A stretch of 64,000 nt of DNA. Origin: Sipunculus nudus (taxonomy: Eukaryota > Annelida > Sipuncula > Golfingiida > Sipunculidae). The stretch is from assembly GCA_026874595.1 (NCBI GenBank), contig CM049307.1, forward strand, positions 31,855,862 through 31,919,861, written 5' to 3'. The translations under genes and the position numbers were made by a program. Under the pieces are notes generated by a model. That model did no database searches. It was not told the DNA's origin and worked only from the letters and a program-made list of their open reading frames with translations. This document shows, piece after piece, positions 1 to 13,400 of this stretch (within the stretch, counting starts at the first letter, position 1; the number at the start of each line of letters is the position of its first letter).

Positions 1-75
1 AACTTGGAATCGCAAAACTTGGAACTTGGAACATCAATGGGCATAAAGAGTACTTTATGCCCCTGCCTTGGCGCT

Positions 76-962
76 CAGGGCTGGGTATCGGTCTGCCTAT
101 TCAGGTATACAATACGTACTGCGATACACTAAATTCGATATCCGATACATATTGACAATACGTTCCATTTTTCTTTGTATATCATTTTCTATATAAAAGC
201 TTTGAATATATAAAATGTTTCTTACATTTTCTAATAAACAGCATATCCATTATGTTCTGCATTTATGCTGGATATCAAATAGATTAAAACAGACCAGTTA
301 ATAAAACTAACTGATAAAAAAACCTTTATTTCATATATATATATGGTCCATTAAAACAGGCATATTTAGCATATATTATTTTGTTTAAAACTTGAGCCAA
401 AACCTCAAAGGGCTGCTCTTTCTCTTTGGGTTGGATATACGGATATCACAATATGAGCCCAATTTGATAGGTGGCTTGGAATACGTAATATGTAGGGAAC
501 AAAATTTTCCAAACCCCGTTGCCTTATCCTAGTTTACTGAATAATCTTCTGAATATTAAAACAACGATCCTGTTTAAGCCCTTTGCACTCCCCCTTTCCC
601 ACCATATTTTTTTCTGGAAAAATCATATGCTTTTTTCATGTTATTATATTACACAGTAAATTGTTGTACATTTATTTGCGCTCACACGCACCTGATTATC
701 TTCGGAACCCTGACATGCGGATATACATTTCTTATACAGTAGACGGTAGGGCAAAATATTTATCTTGTTTAAGTCCTAACATTCAAAATATAAAATATAA
801 AGAGGCTATATAGCTTTATTAGCAGTTAAGGTTATAATTTAGATTTAGCAAAATTTGTTAGCAGTCATTTTTATTCCTCGAGACGACCAATACAGTATGG
901 ACAGCGTATCGGTTACCGTATCGACGTTCAGTATCGTTATATCAATCTATTGATACAGCCCT
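76..962. mobile_element. Possible hAT-like non-autonomous element
   Basis: The ends form short inverted repeats (CAGGGCTG at 76-83, CAGCCCT at 956-962), and both termini are rich in GTATC/GATAC. The interior is AT-rich with no coding content. A CAGGG start is typical of hAT elements, but I see no convincing 8-bp target duplication, so the family call is tentative. Confidence 0.3.
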
Positions 963-2471
963 AGTACTGCTGGGTAGAGCTGGATTAAAGACGCTTTATT
1001 CAATGCGCTCTGCTGCTCCACATAAGAACGGAGTATCACCATTGTGTATTCCGTTACAAGGTGGTTAGTAATCATGAGCAATGGTTTCCTGCATATTCGT
1101 GCACAACTCCATGCATAGGAAGAGGAGGCATATATAGGTTGATGAGTTATTTCATGTCAAAAAAAGAGTAAGAAATTTTCCGGTGAGTGCAGATCAGGGG
1201 GAGGGGCTATATACTCCCGCTTCTGTATCGACACCCCTGCTTATTATTAAGGAGTGTGATTAATTTAGCCAAAGCTTTTAACATACGCTATACTGTATAT
1301 GTTAGAGTCTGTAAATAAATCAATGGCTTTGTTTACAGCTTTAAGCTTATAATTATGTTTCAACATTACATGGAAACTTATATAGAGCAGCTGAAAACAA
1401 CCTCTCTTTTAAGTAGATAAACAATGAATGCAATATTTCTCTGTATGGATCGGGGGGGGGGGGGGGGGGTAAGGGAAACATGCAGTTTAATTAAGAGCCT
1501 TATCTAAAAAAGTCTGAATTGTACAAACAGTTTCACAAGGAAGTAGGAACCTTGAAGGTTCGCGTTGACACCCTTCATGCGCAGCTACAATGGTTAAGTC
1601 ATGTACAGTCACATATGAACGAATGAATCTTGGAATATGTGCCGAATAAGTGAATGCAAATACGGTTTTGGAGCATCTCTTTTTGCAGTCAATTTCAAGT
1701 AGCGGCCCCGCTCAGACGGCTTTTGACTTAGCTACAAAAGGCCTATAGCTAATTGTATGACTGGCTAAATTTAGGTTTGATGCAAAACTCAAGCGCTGCG
1801 GGACAAATATATATGTCTGCTTATGCATGCAATGTATAACACTTTTTTCCTGTGACACAATATACGCTGCATAATAAAATTTTCGCATTACCTGGTTGTG
1901 CAAATATAATTTTACTGATGTTTAATTACTCCAAGACTCCCACCTGTTTATGTATACTAATTATACTCATTAAGTATTTTACAATTATTGGTGCATCTGC
2001 ATTTATACAATTGAATGTCTGCTATATGCTATGTCTGCATGTGAATGGGGCTATATCTCTTGTGAGACAGGCACGCCCTATTTATCGAATATAAAACAAA
2101 GCACACTGGTTTACCTGGACTATAAATGAGCCTCACTTCCCCACCTTTTTAAAATGTTTTTTCCGCCCCGGGAGATCTGCAGAGGTCTCAAATAACAGTA
2201 GATCACTCCAGGAGACTGAATGTGGGAGTAAATGGGGAACAGTTTATATTTTGTCCAGCAGGTGGCGTCACAATTCGGCAAAAGTGAGCATGCAGTGACG
2301 TTGGATTTTCAGATCTCTCTTAAATTTGATTTATTATGCCCGTCCAAGTGGTGATGTTTTAAGTTTTACCTTGGTTGGGATGTCTGTTTACAACTGTTGG
2401 GTACGTGGTAGCAATTTTGGTGGACAAATGTAGGATCAGACGAATCATCGAGATTTGATTGGTTTAAAAAT

Positions 2472-2472
<1 letters not shown>

Positions 2473-2508
<36 letters not shown>
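2473..2508. repeat. (CT)n microsatellite
   Basis: A pure CT dinucleotide tract of about 36 bp, followed by more degenerate CT-rich sequence to about 2576. Confidence 0.9.
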
Positions 2509-2516
<8 letters not shown>

Positions 2517-3625
2517 ACACACTTCCTCTCTGTCAAAATTCTCTCTCACACCGATTTTTCTCTCTTTCTCTCTCTGCACGTTGCGGACATATATTTCCGA
2601 GGAACTTTCACTCTACAGTCCAGAAAAATCACACGACGTCTAGGGGTAACAACAAACAGGTTTTTTTTTATTACGTCCCAGAATCGGCCTTCACCGCCGT
2701 AGGTTGCCTCAGCTCTCACACTATGATTCTTCACTCAGCAGTCCTTGCGCTTCTCCCGCCGTTAACTGGCTCTTACTTCACAAATACAAAGTCCACGGAC
2801 AATTTAACGCCCTGTTCGACTAAACAAATCCTCCCTCCCCGACCAATAATCGTCCTAACAGGTATTTGAAATATCACTCCGCCCAGTGCGAATCTACATC
2901 TGCATCCAAAGTTCTTGCTGCAAGAACGACTCTCCACTGACTATATCCGGTGGTACAGGGGCCCGCTTTTTTATCAGGACTACACCGAAAATTATAGCAA
3001 CGAATTCGAATGTTCCCGAATTTTCCTGCTAAACCGCCCAGAAGCAACTGGATACCCCAGAATCTTCCGTCAGCTTATCATAACAAACTGCAGTCTCGCA
3101 AGTTCCATTACCTAGCAATAAATAAACCCTCTTGAACGATCTGCCGATCAGCTAATCAAAACAACCAATAATTAACAATGAACTCAACCTTATTAGATAT
3201 CATTAACTTCGAATTCCTTGACTATATTTTATTACTCTGTGCGGTTCCAACCTATCATAACCTAACCTAATAATACATTTGTGTAAAAGAGTTACGGCTA
3301 AACAATAGTTATACATATGAAGGAAATCAGGATAACAAGTTTGTTTATTTAATTTTCACATACACATCACACCATTCCGGTGACTGTTATAAACCTGTAC
3401 CTGAAGAACATGAGACACAAAATAGTACACGATAGTAAAGATCAACACAACCATGCAGGTAAAATTTAAAGCTTCCATAAAATGTGGCTTACTTTTACTA
3501 AATTCAGCCCGGGGCTTTCAAAAGGAGCATGAAACCTTTTATTATGTGTCAAATCTGATAATACCTGATAAAAAATGCATGTCATGACAGAGCTTAACTG
3601 TAATGCTAGACTGAGTTGGGTCTAA

Positions 3626-3733
3626 ATGCAAATGCATTAGCATTGACATTTTGCACATTTGCATTTGCATTCAAATGTAATGACTGGTAAAGCGTCTGCA
3701 TTTTGGTAAACAATATAGTAGTTGCATTTGCAT
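3626..3733. promoter_or_regulatory. Cluster of POU octamer motifs
   Basis: Four copies of the octamer ATGCAAAT or its complement ATTTGCAT lie at 3626-3633, 3657-3664, 3663-3670 and 3726-3733. This is the canonical POU/Oct binding site. The cluster lies about 0.9 kb beyond the GPCR stop codon. It could be an enhancer or a short degenerate repeat; the sequence alone does not decide. Confidence 0.3.
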
Positions 3734-4667
3734 TTAGTACATTAGGCTGCATTTAAACCCAAAATTGATTCGAGACGTCAGGGGTCATGCGGGAATTTTG
3801 AATGTTACCGGAATCATGCTACATACGAGGGAATTTTAGGTTATTCTTTAAATCAAGATCACGGAACAGAGAGCGGATTATTATCCCGGGGTGGAAATTC
3901 CCCGAATTTCTCGAGTAAGAGAAATACTATAAAGGGCACTGAGAGTTTTTTTTCCTATGGGTCCTCGTATCGACATGGAATGTATTAGGTAAGACAAACG
4001 AAGCTATTGTTTTACATATACACATGCAACAGATTTAAAGGGCCTATTCCGATATCTATCGTCTATTAAATAAACACAATTCCTTTACCCTTTTATAAAA
4101 AAACAGGCCATAAAAACGCCAATGCCACCGCAAACAGGCTGTTTGTTTTCTCTATTTGTACATGTTTATAACGGGTGAGGGGGGCCAATCAAAAGAATCC
4201 AAACACATTCAACAAGGACATCTAACAGCAAGTCAGACAAACCAGAATTTACCAAAGAGCTTTTGGAACTAGTGACCTTTCAACTTCTGATTAATGCAAC
4301 CAACCCCCTTAGGTTACAGGGTTTTGTTTTCGTTTGTCAACAATGCCGTGTTTACTTACATCTTCTTAATATACAAGCTCATACATCCGCCACGAAGACA
4401 TTATGAGAACTTTCCTCATATAAATTACCAAAAGTTCATAATATGAACGCAGCGTTAAGAAAGAAATGACATAAAAACTATATAGAAAAAAGGGAGGTAA
4501 AAAGCTGGCTTAAAATTTTTAAGGACAACAACTCGGTGGCTTTTAAACCTCACAGGAAACTGAACGAAATAAGATATATAACAACCATCATTACTGTAGA
4601 ACACAGGCATCTACTTCACAAACGTCTTAAATTGATACGGATCTGACAAAGATCTTGTTTTTTAACC

Positions 4668-7600
4668 TCAGTGTGATAATTTAGTTCCGGGTTGCTCGTT
4701 ACGTTTACAGAAACAACACACTAGTCCCCGCGCAATGCACCGGAAGCCTCGGGTACTTCCGACATAAATCACCATGTTCCAAACTGAGATGTTATAGGCC
4801 AGAAAACCAGCGGTTTCGGTGAACACCAGGAACCCGGTGCTTCTGAGGTTTCTTACTCTACTTGGATGCAGGCCGTATGTTGCGATGTGGATCACGTGAG
4901 GCATGTTAAACAGGCAGAAGAATGACGTCACAGCAAGCAGCGTCTTGGTCATCTTTGTTTCTGCTGCGTTGTCATTCTGTGCGGTAACCTGAGAGCACAT
5001 GTTTTGCCGACGTGCGCGGGTCCTGCGTATCATCACTATCAGCATGGTGTTACAAACAATAACCATGCCGACCGGAACACAACGCATGAACGCGTAAAAG
5101 TTCCAGTACACGCCATATTCTTCGCTCCAAAAGAGTTTTGATCGAACATAAATCTGCGAAAAAAAAGTGTTTCTGTACGTTATTGTTCTGAGAGAAATTA
5201 AGAACTAAGGCCAAAAAAAGGTTGGGTTCTCAGGCATTTTTTTTTCAGAAATCAATGCGCGCTGGCATATATTTTTTTTTTTTACCTTTTTTGTATGTTT
5301 CAATATAAATGTCATATGATCAAGTAAAAGCACTACATAGCAAAGGAAATCTTCTCAGAATTATATAATTTTTCTTCTTGAAAGAAATGTCTGAGCGGCT
5401 TGAGCTCAAAATTGGTCAGTTTCTATTAATAATTAAAATAAAAATCGTTGATGCGGGGGGTATATTGACGCGGGTGATACCTGAGAACCCAACCTTTTTG
5501 CCTAATTTGCATGTTTTATGCTTCTTGAATGTATACCCGCCTGCTCTAGGAGTCTTCATTATTACCCAGGTATATAACGGTTATGTCTTCAGCAAAAACA
5601 TGTTATACTTACTTATGTGTGCCTGAACCAAATACATATTTGAAAACATTTCTCACAGGAATTGAAGAATATATTTAATAGGACGGTATATATGTAACAG
5701 AGTAATGGACACACACACAATAAAAGTAATAAAATTAAAATATTATAAAAATATCCATGCAAACTTTATTGTTCAAAGAATATTCCCTACCTAAAGCCCT
5801 ACAAATTATACACAGCAACATCAGATCTCACGAAATGCCACGGTATCCTTCAGGACAATAGTTTATAGGACAGCACTCACTGAAAACATGTTCTAACAAG
5901 GTCTAAAAAACAGGCCATATCCCACAATAAATACACAATGACACCACCACCAGAAAAGTAGTGTGTGACAAATCCGGAATTACAGATGTTTAAACATATA
6001 AGATATTATATGTTTCTTCAAGACCAAGTTGCATTTTAATTTCAATAATATTATACTGACTGACTGGGGACCACATAAAGTAAGTTAAACTGCTACAGCC
6101 GGGGACAGTTGAAGATGTTGCATTCAGTGTCTGTCCAGGGAATTTCTCCATACTATCATACATAAGTGTTACTGCACAGGGCTGGACACGTGCCCAGTAT
6201 GCCCTGAAAGGCTGAACAAAAAGTTCCAGAAATATAAACGAGTGGTACTGTTATGCAAGGAGTCCCATGTGGAATTCATGCAAATGAAAGCTGTTACACA
6301 AGAAATAATATCCTTTATCAGAGAAAATCATGAGACATAAAGCTGATACAAAGAGCGCCTAACACTGTGCAAAGGGCCATTCGCCGTCTCAGCTCCAGAG
6401 CCACGTCAATCACAAGAGGATAAAAGTAACCTTAAATAATTTGTTACTATATGTACCGATGCTAGCGCCAACATAATGGTATAAGACTTATTAAAAATGG
6501 AAGATTCCTAAGAAAGGACGTTAAATGAAGACATGCAGCAAAAAAAGACAGATATCACGACCTGTATACACTGAATGGAAATGATAAATGAAGATAAATA
6601 AACCACAAAAGAAGATTACTCTCAGTGACTTAACATTGGAATCTGTACGTGATTAACTTTGCAGTTCTGAATTCAGTGGTGTTTCTTTGGCAGTACACCC
6701 AGGTCATTTTTTTTTTAGATGTGAGTCACTACTTAATAATGTAGTTTTAAAACTATTTTCATATATACATAAATTAGTATATCCTATATCAAGCAGTTGT
6801 CATTTAGCATGTTGCTAGCTTGTGTGACAGACATTTAATTTTTCTGTGCGGTTTTGACAGATGAAAGCTTGAAATAGGAAATGTGAGTTATCGGTAAAGT
6901 CGTAACATAAATATGTCCATAATTAAAAAGATAAGAAGTCCTGCTTCTTGATATGGTAGTCAACCACCTGTCCCTTTTTTATTAGACCGATTTTCTATGA
7001 CGTCACTTGACATATGCAATTTAATGTTTAAATGTGCTATTTTAGTTGCTGTGATTTGCACATTAGCCCGGATTAAATTGAAAAACACTTAAATATATAA
7101 TTCGTGCTCACCTTGCGAAACCTGCCGAGTCCTTCGTCGTATATATGGTCAGCTTGAAACTCGAAGAATCTTGGCAGGACCATTCCGAAACTCATCAACA
7201 CCACAAAAGTCAGTAGCACAAAATGTCTTAAACGAACAAAACAAAATAAATTCAGACTTACTCGAATATGATTGAATATACGAGTTTACTTGCTGTAAAG
7301 GGCTAGCTTGAAATTGAATGGATGTATTGTCAATGACCTTTGGTAACTTGGGTCTATAAAACTGCTTTAATACTAAAATCTAGTCAAATATTTCTTTCGA
7401 AATCTCATGCTGATTTTTATATTTCAGGAATAATTCATCAAACAAATGTTTATGAAAATAAATTTCTATAATAAAATGCAGCTAAAACACAACATATATA
7501 TTTGCATACACTGAATGGAGATTGTAATATTCAGATTAGTATTACGAAGGTTTCAATGCAAGCAACGATATTTAAAATCCTGTATATTTACTATTCACTG

Positions 7601-10267
7601 TGCTTAATTTTGTTCAATACACTCTTTGTTTCCCGTGTTTGTGTTAAAATTAAGTACCTGTACTTCATTCACTATGGAGTACAGTTTTTTTTCAAGTTGC
7701 AGTATTGTGTTTAACGTGCTATCCATGTTTGTACAAACGTATGAAATCTGCACACCTGCGAGTTGTTATCCAGATCTTGGCTTTCAGTGGACGTGCCACC
7801 ACCAACGCCCGCTCCAGCGTAATGAAAGCCGTGATCCTTGTTAAGACAAAAATGAAAATTTCATCATGCAGAAAGACATATCATATTCAATAGAGAAGAG
7901 AAATATCAACAATAGCACTAGACTTGTATTTTCTTTACTGAGTCATGGAAAAATATTAAATATACAATAAAACAGATACGTCCACGATTTAAAACCGCAC
8001 AGTGAATAGACACCAGTAAGAGGCTGCATATATAACTGAGCTCACATTCAGATCTAAAATATTACCCTGACGCTGGTCAAACTTTCGTGTTCGCCACGTA
8101 AGCAGGATAAATGTATGCATCCAAGAACAGAGAATGTGAGAAATGTGGGACTTGGTTCATTAATTGACGCGATGGCTGCATCACAGGTCAGCCCTGTTCT
8201 CAGGAAAAAGGCGGTACCTAGAACCATTAATAACTGTCGCCACAAATCCATTTTAATATACTGTTTTATCAATATCTGTCCATTGCGATAAAGTTGCTAA
8301 CAGACAGTCCATTCAAATAACCAAATAACCAAACGTTTTGGCGGACGTAGGCCTATAATAAGAACTATGACACATGAAAGTAACTACGTTATTCGCCACA
8401 CTAGCACTCTGACAAAGGCATATACAAACCGTCAAACGTCGATCACCACACAAACACCATGGCAGAAGTGCTGATGACAACATGTAATACTCACAACACT
8501 GAAACATTGACACAGCTCTATGAAATCCACCACATGAAAATCACCACTAAACACAATGCAAGAAGTGCTAACGACAACATGCAATACTCACCACACTGAC
8601 ACCATGACACAGCTGTATGAAATCCAAAATATATACGGCTGTGACAGCTGTAAGATTTCTTCTACTCGCGCGTCAGGGATGACAGACCCCAGTGCCACGA
8701 GGAGCATCGACAGAAGGTACACGGTGTCTACTGTTGCTAGGATGCGGATATAATAATTTATCCTGCGACCAATTTGTGGCTGTGAACTCCTTAAAATATG
8801 CAACAAAATACGTGTTATCCCCTTTGAATATTGTTTAAAAAAAAAATAATTTTGAAAAAAAAACATAAAAACCTAGAAACGATGAATCATAAAAATGGTC
8901 ATATTTTCTTGAACGCTACCTAGGGCTCATAATTGTTATGACAGGTGCGTAAATGCTATTTGTAAGTTGTCTTCCCGTCCGGCAGTTAACAGGGCACAAA
9001 TCGTAAAAATTAGATATACCTTCTCATTTGAAACAAGGTCACTCTGACCTCATTTTACTTAATATATTGAATATATTGCCATTTAGGCATCAGACTGGCA
9101 CGTTTCATCACCTATAGAGCCTTGAAGGCTGAAAGTAGACAATCGAGTCCTCCTTTCAGGTTGTCCGCAGTGACTGTCTACGAAACAGATTTTATTCATA
9201 TTGGCGATGCTGACTTAATCCAACATAATCTGTCAGATGAGCGCTTAACCAATGGGTGACATTTTTGTTGTTCACACTTGTATTTCAAACGTTGGTGAGA
9301 GCTAGGTATACTGTGTCAAGGTTTCAGGACAGTGGCATTTCAAAGAACAAACATTTGCTGTCATCTTTCCCCGGACCACCATAATGACTGAAATCATGTA
9401 ATATTGCATGAGGACTTCGCGTTATGTCTCTCCATTCAATTACATAGACCATGCCAGGAGCTTATTAAGAAGCACCACATGCTTTAAAATCCCAATCAAA
9501 TATGCGTAATTTGCCATTCGTTTTTACCATTTTCATTATTTTAGTCAAATGAGCTTTATTTCTTTTTTTTTCATGTAAATAATTATACTTGTTTAATCAA
9601 GCCAAAATTAAGGTTTTACATTGTACATAACCAGACAATTATAGGCTCGGAAAAGCTCTTGTGATGTTTTTTTTTTCACTTTGTCTGGTCTATGCTATCA
9701 CATGAAAGCATTCCGACTTCGCTATGGGAGTTACGGCGCATGAGACAGAGGTGTTATATACTGTAAGAAAAAGAACAGGAAGAACTAGATAGTTTAGATG
9801 GTGTCAGTACAATTAAGAAAACCCTATTACCAAGTTGTGTGCAATCCACAGACGTTGGCAATAAGGCCGATCACACAGAGAGGAACAGTCAGGTACATTT
9901 TGATGCACCTCATTGGCTTGAGACCCATCCTCTCATCATATTTAGCACAGTAGCTTGTTGACTCGTGACGTCGCTGCACATCTTGAGTCTTATTGTTCGT
10001 CCTGAGTTCCTCCGTCGCTTCTCCTGTTTGTGACGTCACAGTCGGAGCTGACGCACTTGTTCCCGGATCTTCTGTGACAGCATACCCTGATATGAATTCT
10101 TCGGTGGGTTCTAAATGGTTGCCGAACCAAGTACTTTTTATGTCTTTCGGGTTATTTCTTCCTTCAATTGTACGCCCTTCCTTTTGTGCACTGAATGGCC
10201 GTGAGGGTTCAAGGTAGGCGTAAGTGGTACTAAAGTTTTCCAGGCTGCCTTGCGTTGTTGCTGTCAT
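4668..10267 (-). CDS. Class A (rhodopsin-like) peptide GPCR, FMRFamide-receptor-like, five coding exons
   Basis: Plasma-membrane seven-helix receptor. Minus-strand exons: 10267-9831, 8762-8592, 7836-7756, 7226-7112, 5153-4668, with GT-AG introns of phase 2, 2, 2, 0, giving about 429 residues from the ATG at 10267. The open frame runs upstream to a possible acceptor (exon start 10305), so the true start may lie in an unseen upstream exon. Seen: a Ser/Thr-rich N-terminus with NFS and NKT sequons; TM1 with GLIAN (N138); TM2 with D158; TM3 ending in LERA (R212); TM4 followed by LPRFFEF, as in FMRFamide-type receptors; TM5 P295; TM6 P353; TM7 NMVIY (394-398) in place of NPxxY; and a Cys-rich tail (CIARGLVCCFC). 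TM3 position 3.25 is Gln and ECL2 has no Cys, so the usual disulfide is absent. The ligand cannot be inferred. Family call is firm; subfamily is not. Confidence 0.85.
5209..5502. mobile_element. Harbinger-like MITE, copy 1 (in last GPCR intron)
   Basis: Terminal inverted repeats begin GGCCAAAAAAAGGTTGGG on the left and GGCAAAAAGGTTGGG on the right (complement), continuing into TTCTCAGG. It is flanked by direct TAA repeats (5206-5208, 5503-5505), as expected for PIF/Harbinger insertions. The interior matches the element at 55795-56160 in opposite orientation. It sits about 55 bp upstream of the final GPCR exon. Confidence 0.7.
8437..8630. repeat. 97-bp tandem duplication across GPCR exon-2 donor
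   Basis: Two diverged copies (about 8437-8533 and 8534-8630) align at a 97-bp period. The right copy contains the last 39 nt of GPCR exon 2 and its donor (minus-strand GT at 8591-8590). The left copy carries the equivalent GTGAGT at 8494-8489 as a decoy donor. Confidence 0.75.
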
Positions 10268-10401
10268 ATTTTGTTTCACCTCGAAACTTGTGTTGCTTGC
10301 AACCACTAAAAATATTCAGTATAATAGTATATTTATATAATGAGAATAAGATGATATAATGTGACACAAAGGGTTAAAAAATAGAAGTAAGGAAAGTTAT
10401 A

Positions 10402-10402
<1 letters not shown>

Positions 10403-10493
<91 letters not shown>
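10403..10493. repeat. Compound (CA)n(TA)n microsatellite
   Basis: About 38 bp of CA repeat run directly into about 50 bp of TA repeat, just upstream of the first recognised GPCR exon. Confidence 0.95.
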
Positions 10494-10494
<1 letters not shown>

Positions 10495-13400
10495 CAGGGG
10501 CGTATTTAGGGTGACGCTAAGGGTCGAAACTAATAAATCCCTGGGAGAGTTTGCCTCATTTGACAATGATCTATGTAGTCGATACGTACTTGCCTACTTT
10601 TCATTTTCAAATTTATAATTTTATTCTAACCAGGCTATTATCTTACAATTCGATGACTTGATATACTGACAAGAAGGCGTGACCAGATTTATGCCATTCG
10701 GTTGAAACATTTATTCAAATCGTGAATCAACAGACGGTACCCAATATTTTTTTCAATTTAATTTTCAACAAAGTGTATTCACTACTAAAACGTTTAAGTT
10801 TTATTAAAAGCAGCCTGGAAATGACTTGTTATATTTTCCTCTACAATATTTCATCTATAAAATGCATCTCATATGGAGAAAATTTAGGCTATGGCATGTG
10901 ACAGTTGCCTCTTTGATTTGGCATAAATGGTAGTCCATGTTTTTGAAAGTTTAAATCTAATGTAAACATTGAATAAAATAGTGCTGAAATTGAGCAAAAA
11001 TTATTTTCATATAAAGAAAATATTATTTCATAACATGTGATGGGAGAGAAAAATATTTTGATATTTTGAGAGAGGGATCTTGCCCTGGATGTCATTATGT
11101 CATTTTCATAAGAATTAAGGGGGTTGTCCGGAGAATGTTGGGGGTGTCATTATTTCCGGGGGGGTGGGGGTCTGAATGAACTGAATGAAATGGCGTATGA
11201 CAGCGTGAAGAAGCAACAGAGAGAATTACTGCATCACTTTGTGAGAACGGCACCATAGGGGCGAGCGAAAATTAGTCGTCGTTCACCTTGAAAATCATAA
11301 TCATATATGAATTATGTTTCAAGAACTTCAGTGCACATAATCTGCCAGATGTAACAAGAAGGCTTGGATGATAGGTGATCTTCAGTGCACATAATCTGCC
11401 AGATGTAACAAGAAGGCCTGGATAACAGGTGATCTCTTTGTGGATTAAGTTTCATAAATCAATCATCGGTTGATGTTTCCGGGTCTACATAAGTACTCTA
11501 TAATGCTCCTGCACATTCCGAGAATATTAATTCATGCCAAGTTAATACGCCCTATACTAAAGTTAATATACTTAATCCGTCTATATCTGTTTTGCAATCA
11601 TAAGATGAAGGGACTATTAAAGCTATTGAACTTGGATAAAGAAAGCGTGTTATAAGTCAAGAGCTGAATCACACGGACACTGCTATCTAAGTCGCTCATG
11701 TTGTTCGTAGCGTGTCAGCGATAGACGCCTTTAAATGGTTGACAGCAATGAATGAAGTTAAAACTACAGTTGCGGAGAAGTGTTTCAGACCATGTAGCTT
11801 ATTTTGTACCATACGTCTACCATGGTGAGACAGAGTAGGATGACCAACCTATTGCGTACTGGTATTGTAGAAAACTGAACAGCTTATCTTGACAGACTAT
11901 ATATGGTACACACGCATAAATAAATATTAATGGTCTTGGTTGACGTCACAGTTGCTCTTCTTCTGCCCACACTGTTTTGCAAGGATTAAAACGTTGTTGA
12001 GTTCAGAAACTAGTGTGCTGGTATTCCTATACGTGTTTTATAATAATAAATACTAGGTTATTGATATAAACTATAATTGTTCTTTCAAATTTGATAAACA
12101 ACAGTTATGTAAACAAGCTGAAAAGGCAATGTTTTCTGTAATAAGACAAATAAGAAGCTAAATTTGCCAACTGATTTACAACTTAAACTTTTTGATTGTA
12201 TGGTTTCTCTTACTCTCGACCAATGCTGTATGACGTCAGGTTCCATGACAGGGATTCCCCTATCAAGATGTATGGATGTGAAATATGGGGTATGGGGTTA
12301 AATGGGGTTTAAAATGTGAATTCTGTCAGTACTACATTCATCTTGAATGTTTATAGTTGTACACCAAAGCATATATAAATCTGGTGAGTTAACGCCGTAT
12401 CTAATACAAGTACTCATCAAATACCGTATAACTTGATATTGGACTAATACTTTTCAGGAAAATTAAACTCAGTAAATTATATAATCTTATAAATTCTATA
12501 ATCTACTATATAAAATGCTCAGGAATCATCTCTTCGTTGATTATATATGTAACAAAATTGTATGTATAATTATTTGTATTGTTCACCGTTCAATTTCTTG
12601 TGCAATTTGTCCTCATTTTTTCTCACAAATGTTGTCGGCCATTTTAAATGATAAAATTTTGTTAAATTTTTTATATTTATTCACACAGTATTTAGGATAG
12701 TTATGTAGGCTTATTTATTGTTTGTAAAGTCAACTAAGAGTAATTATAATCATGAGATAATTTTTCCTCTGTTACTCTTCGTAAAAAACTAAATGTGTTT
12801 CATAAGTCTTGAGCGTAAATAAGTTCTTAGTTCTGAGTTAATTAAGACTTTTCAATTATTGTTTACTCGGTATTCACATCAATACTCTCAGAACACACAC
12901 GTGTCCACAGGGTTTGAGATTAATGCCCGTCTTTACAAGCCCGAAGCGAATAAAATACGGTAATTGTGAGTGCAATTGTATTAGAACACGCCCCTGGTCA
13001 AGTGAAACCGCTGTCAAGTACTTTAAAGTTAAATCCGTGAAAATCATACCGAGGTTGTAATAGCAGTCAAACAATGTCTATACCGAATATAAGGCTTAAA
13101 GCATCTTGCCACGCAAAATGTAACCTACCAATGATTTTAATAAACTGCTCAAATAAAATCATTTTGTATCCCATTGACAGGCATGTACCTTTACAGCGCT
13201 CACAGAAAGAACAACATTGCCTTAAAAATGTGTGAGTATTGTTCGCCCCCAAAAATACCATGTTTATTTTGTTTATTTCAATTAATATTATCTGCTAGAG
13301 AATTATTTTTTTTATAAAAAGTAAGCTGAATTACACGCAGAGGTACTGACTATACTGTGACCCAGAATTGCAGCCCAAGAAGCTACATTTTTGCTTCACC

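Larger units (their letters stand above)
963..4660. other. Intergenic stretch downstream of the GPCR gene
   Basis: No coding exon is recognisable on either strand. It holds a run of 18 G at 1452-1469, a CT microsatellite near 2473-2508 and a cluster of octamer motifs near 3626-3733. The short open frames here (for example near 2915-3115) have no recognisable domain and no convincing splice or start context. Confidence 0.5.

Noticed and set aside
8054-8272. 72-codon frame in the GPCR region
   Set aside because: It falls in the intron between exons 2 and 3, whose junction is already in frame inside TM3.
10496-12996. Possible 2.5-kb hAT element between CAGGGGCGTA (10496) and CGCCCCTG (about 12989)
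   Set aside because: Only the outer bases match and no target duplication or transposase remains was seen.
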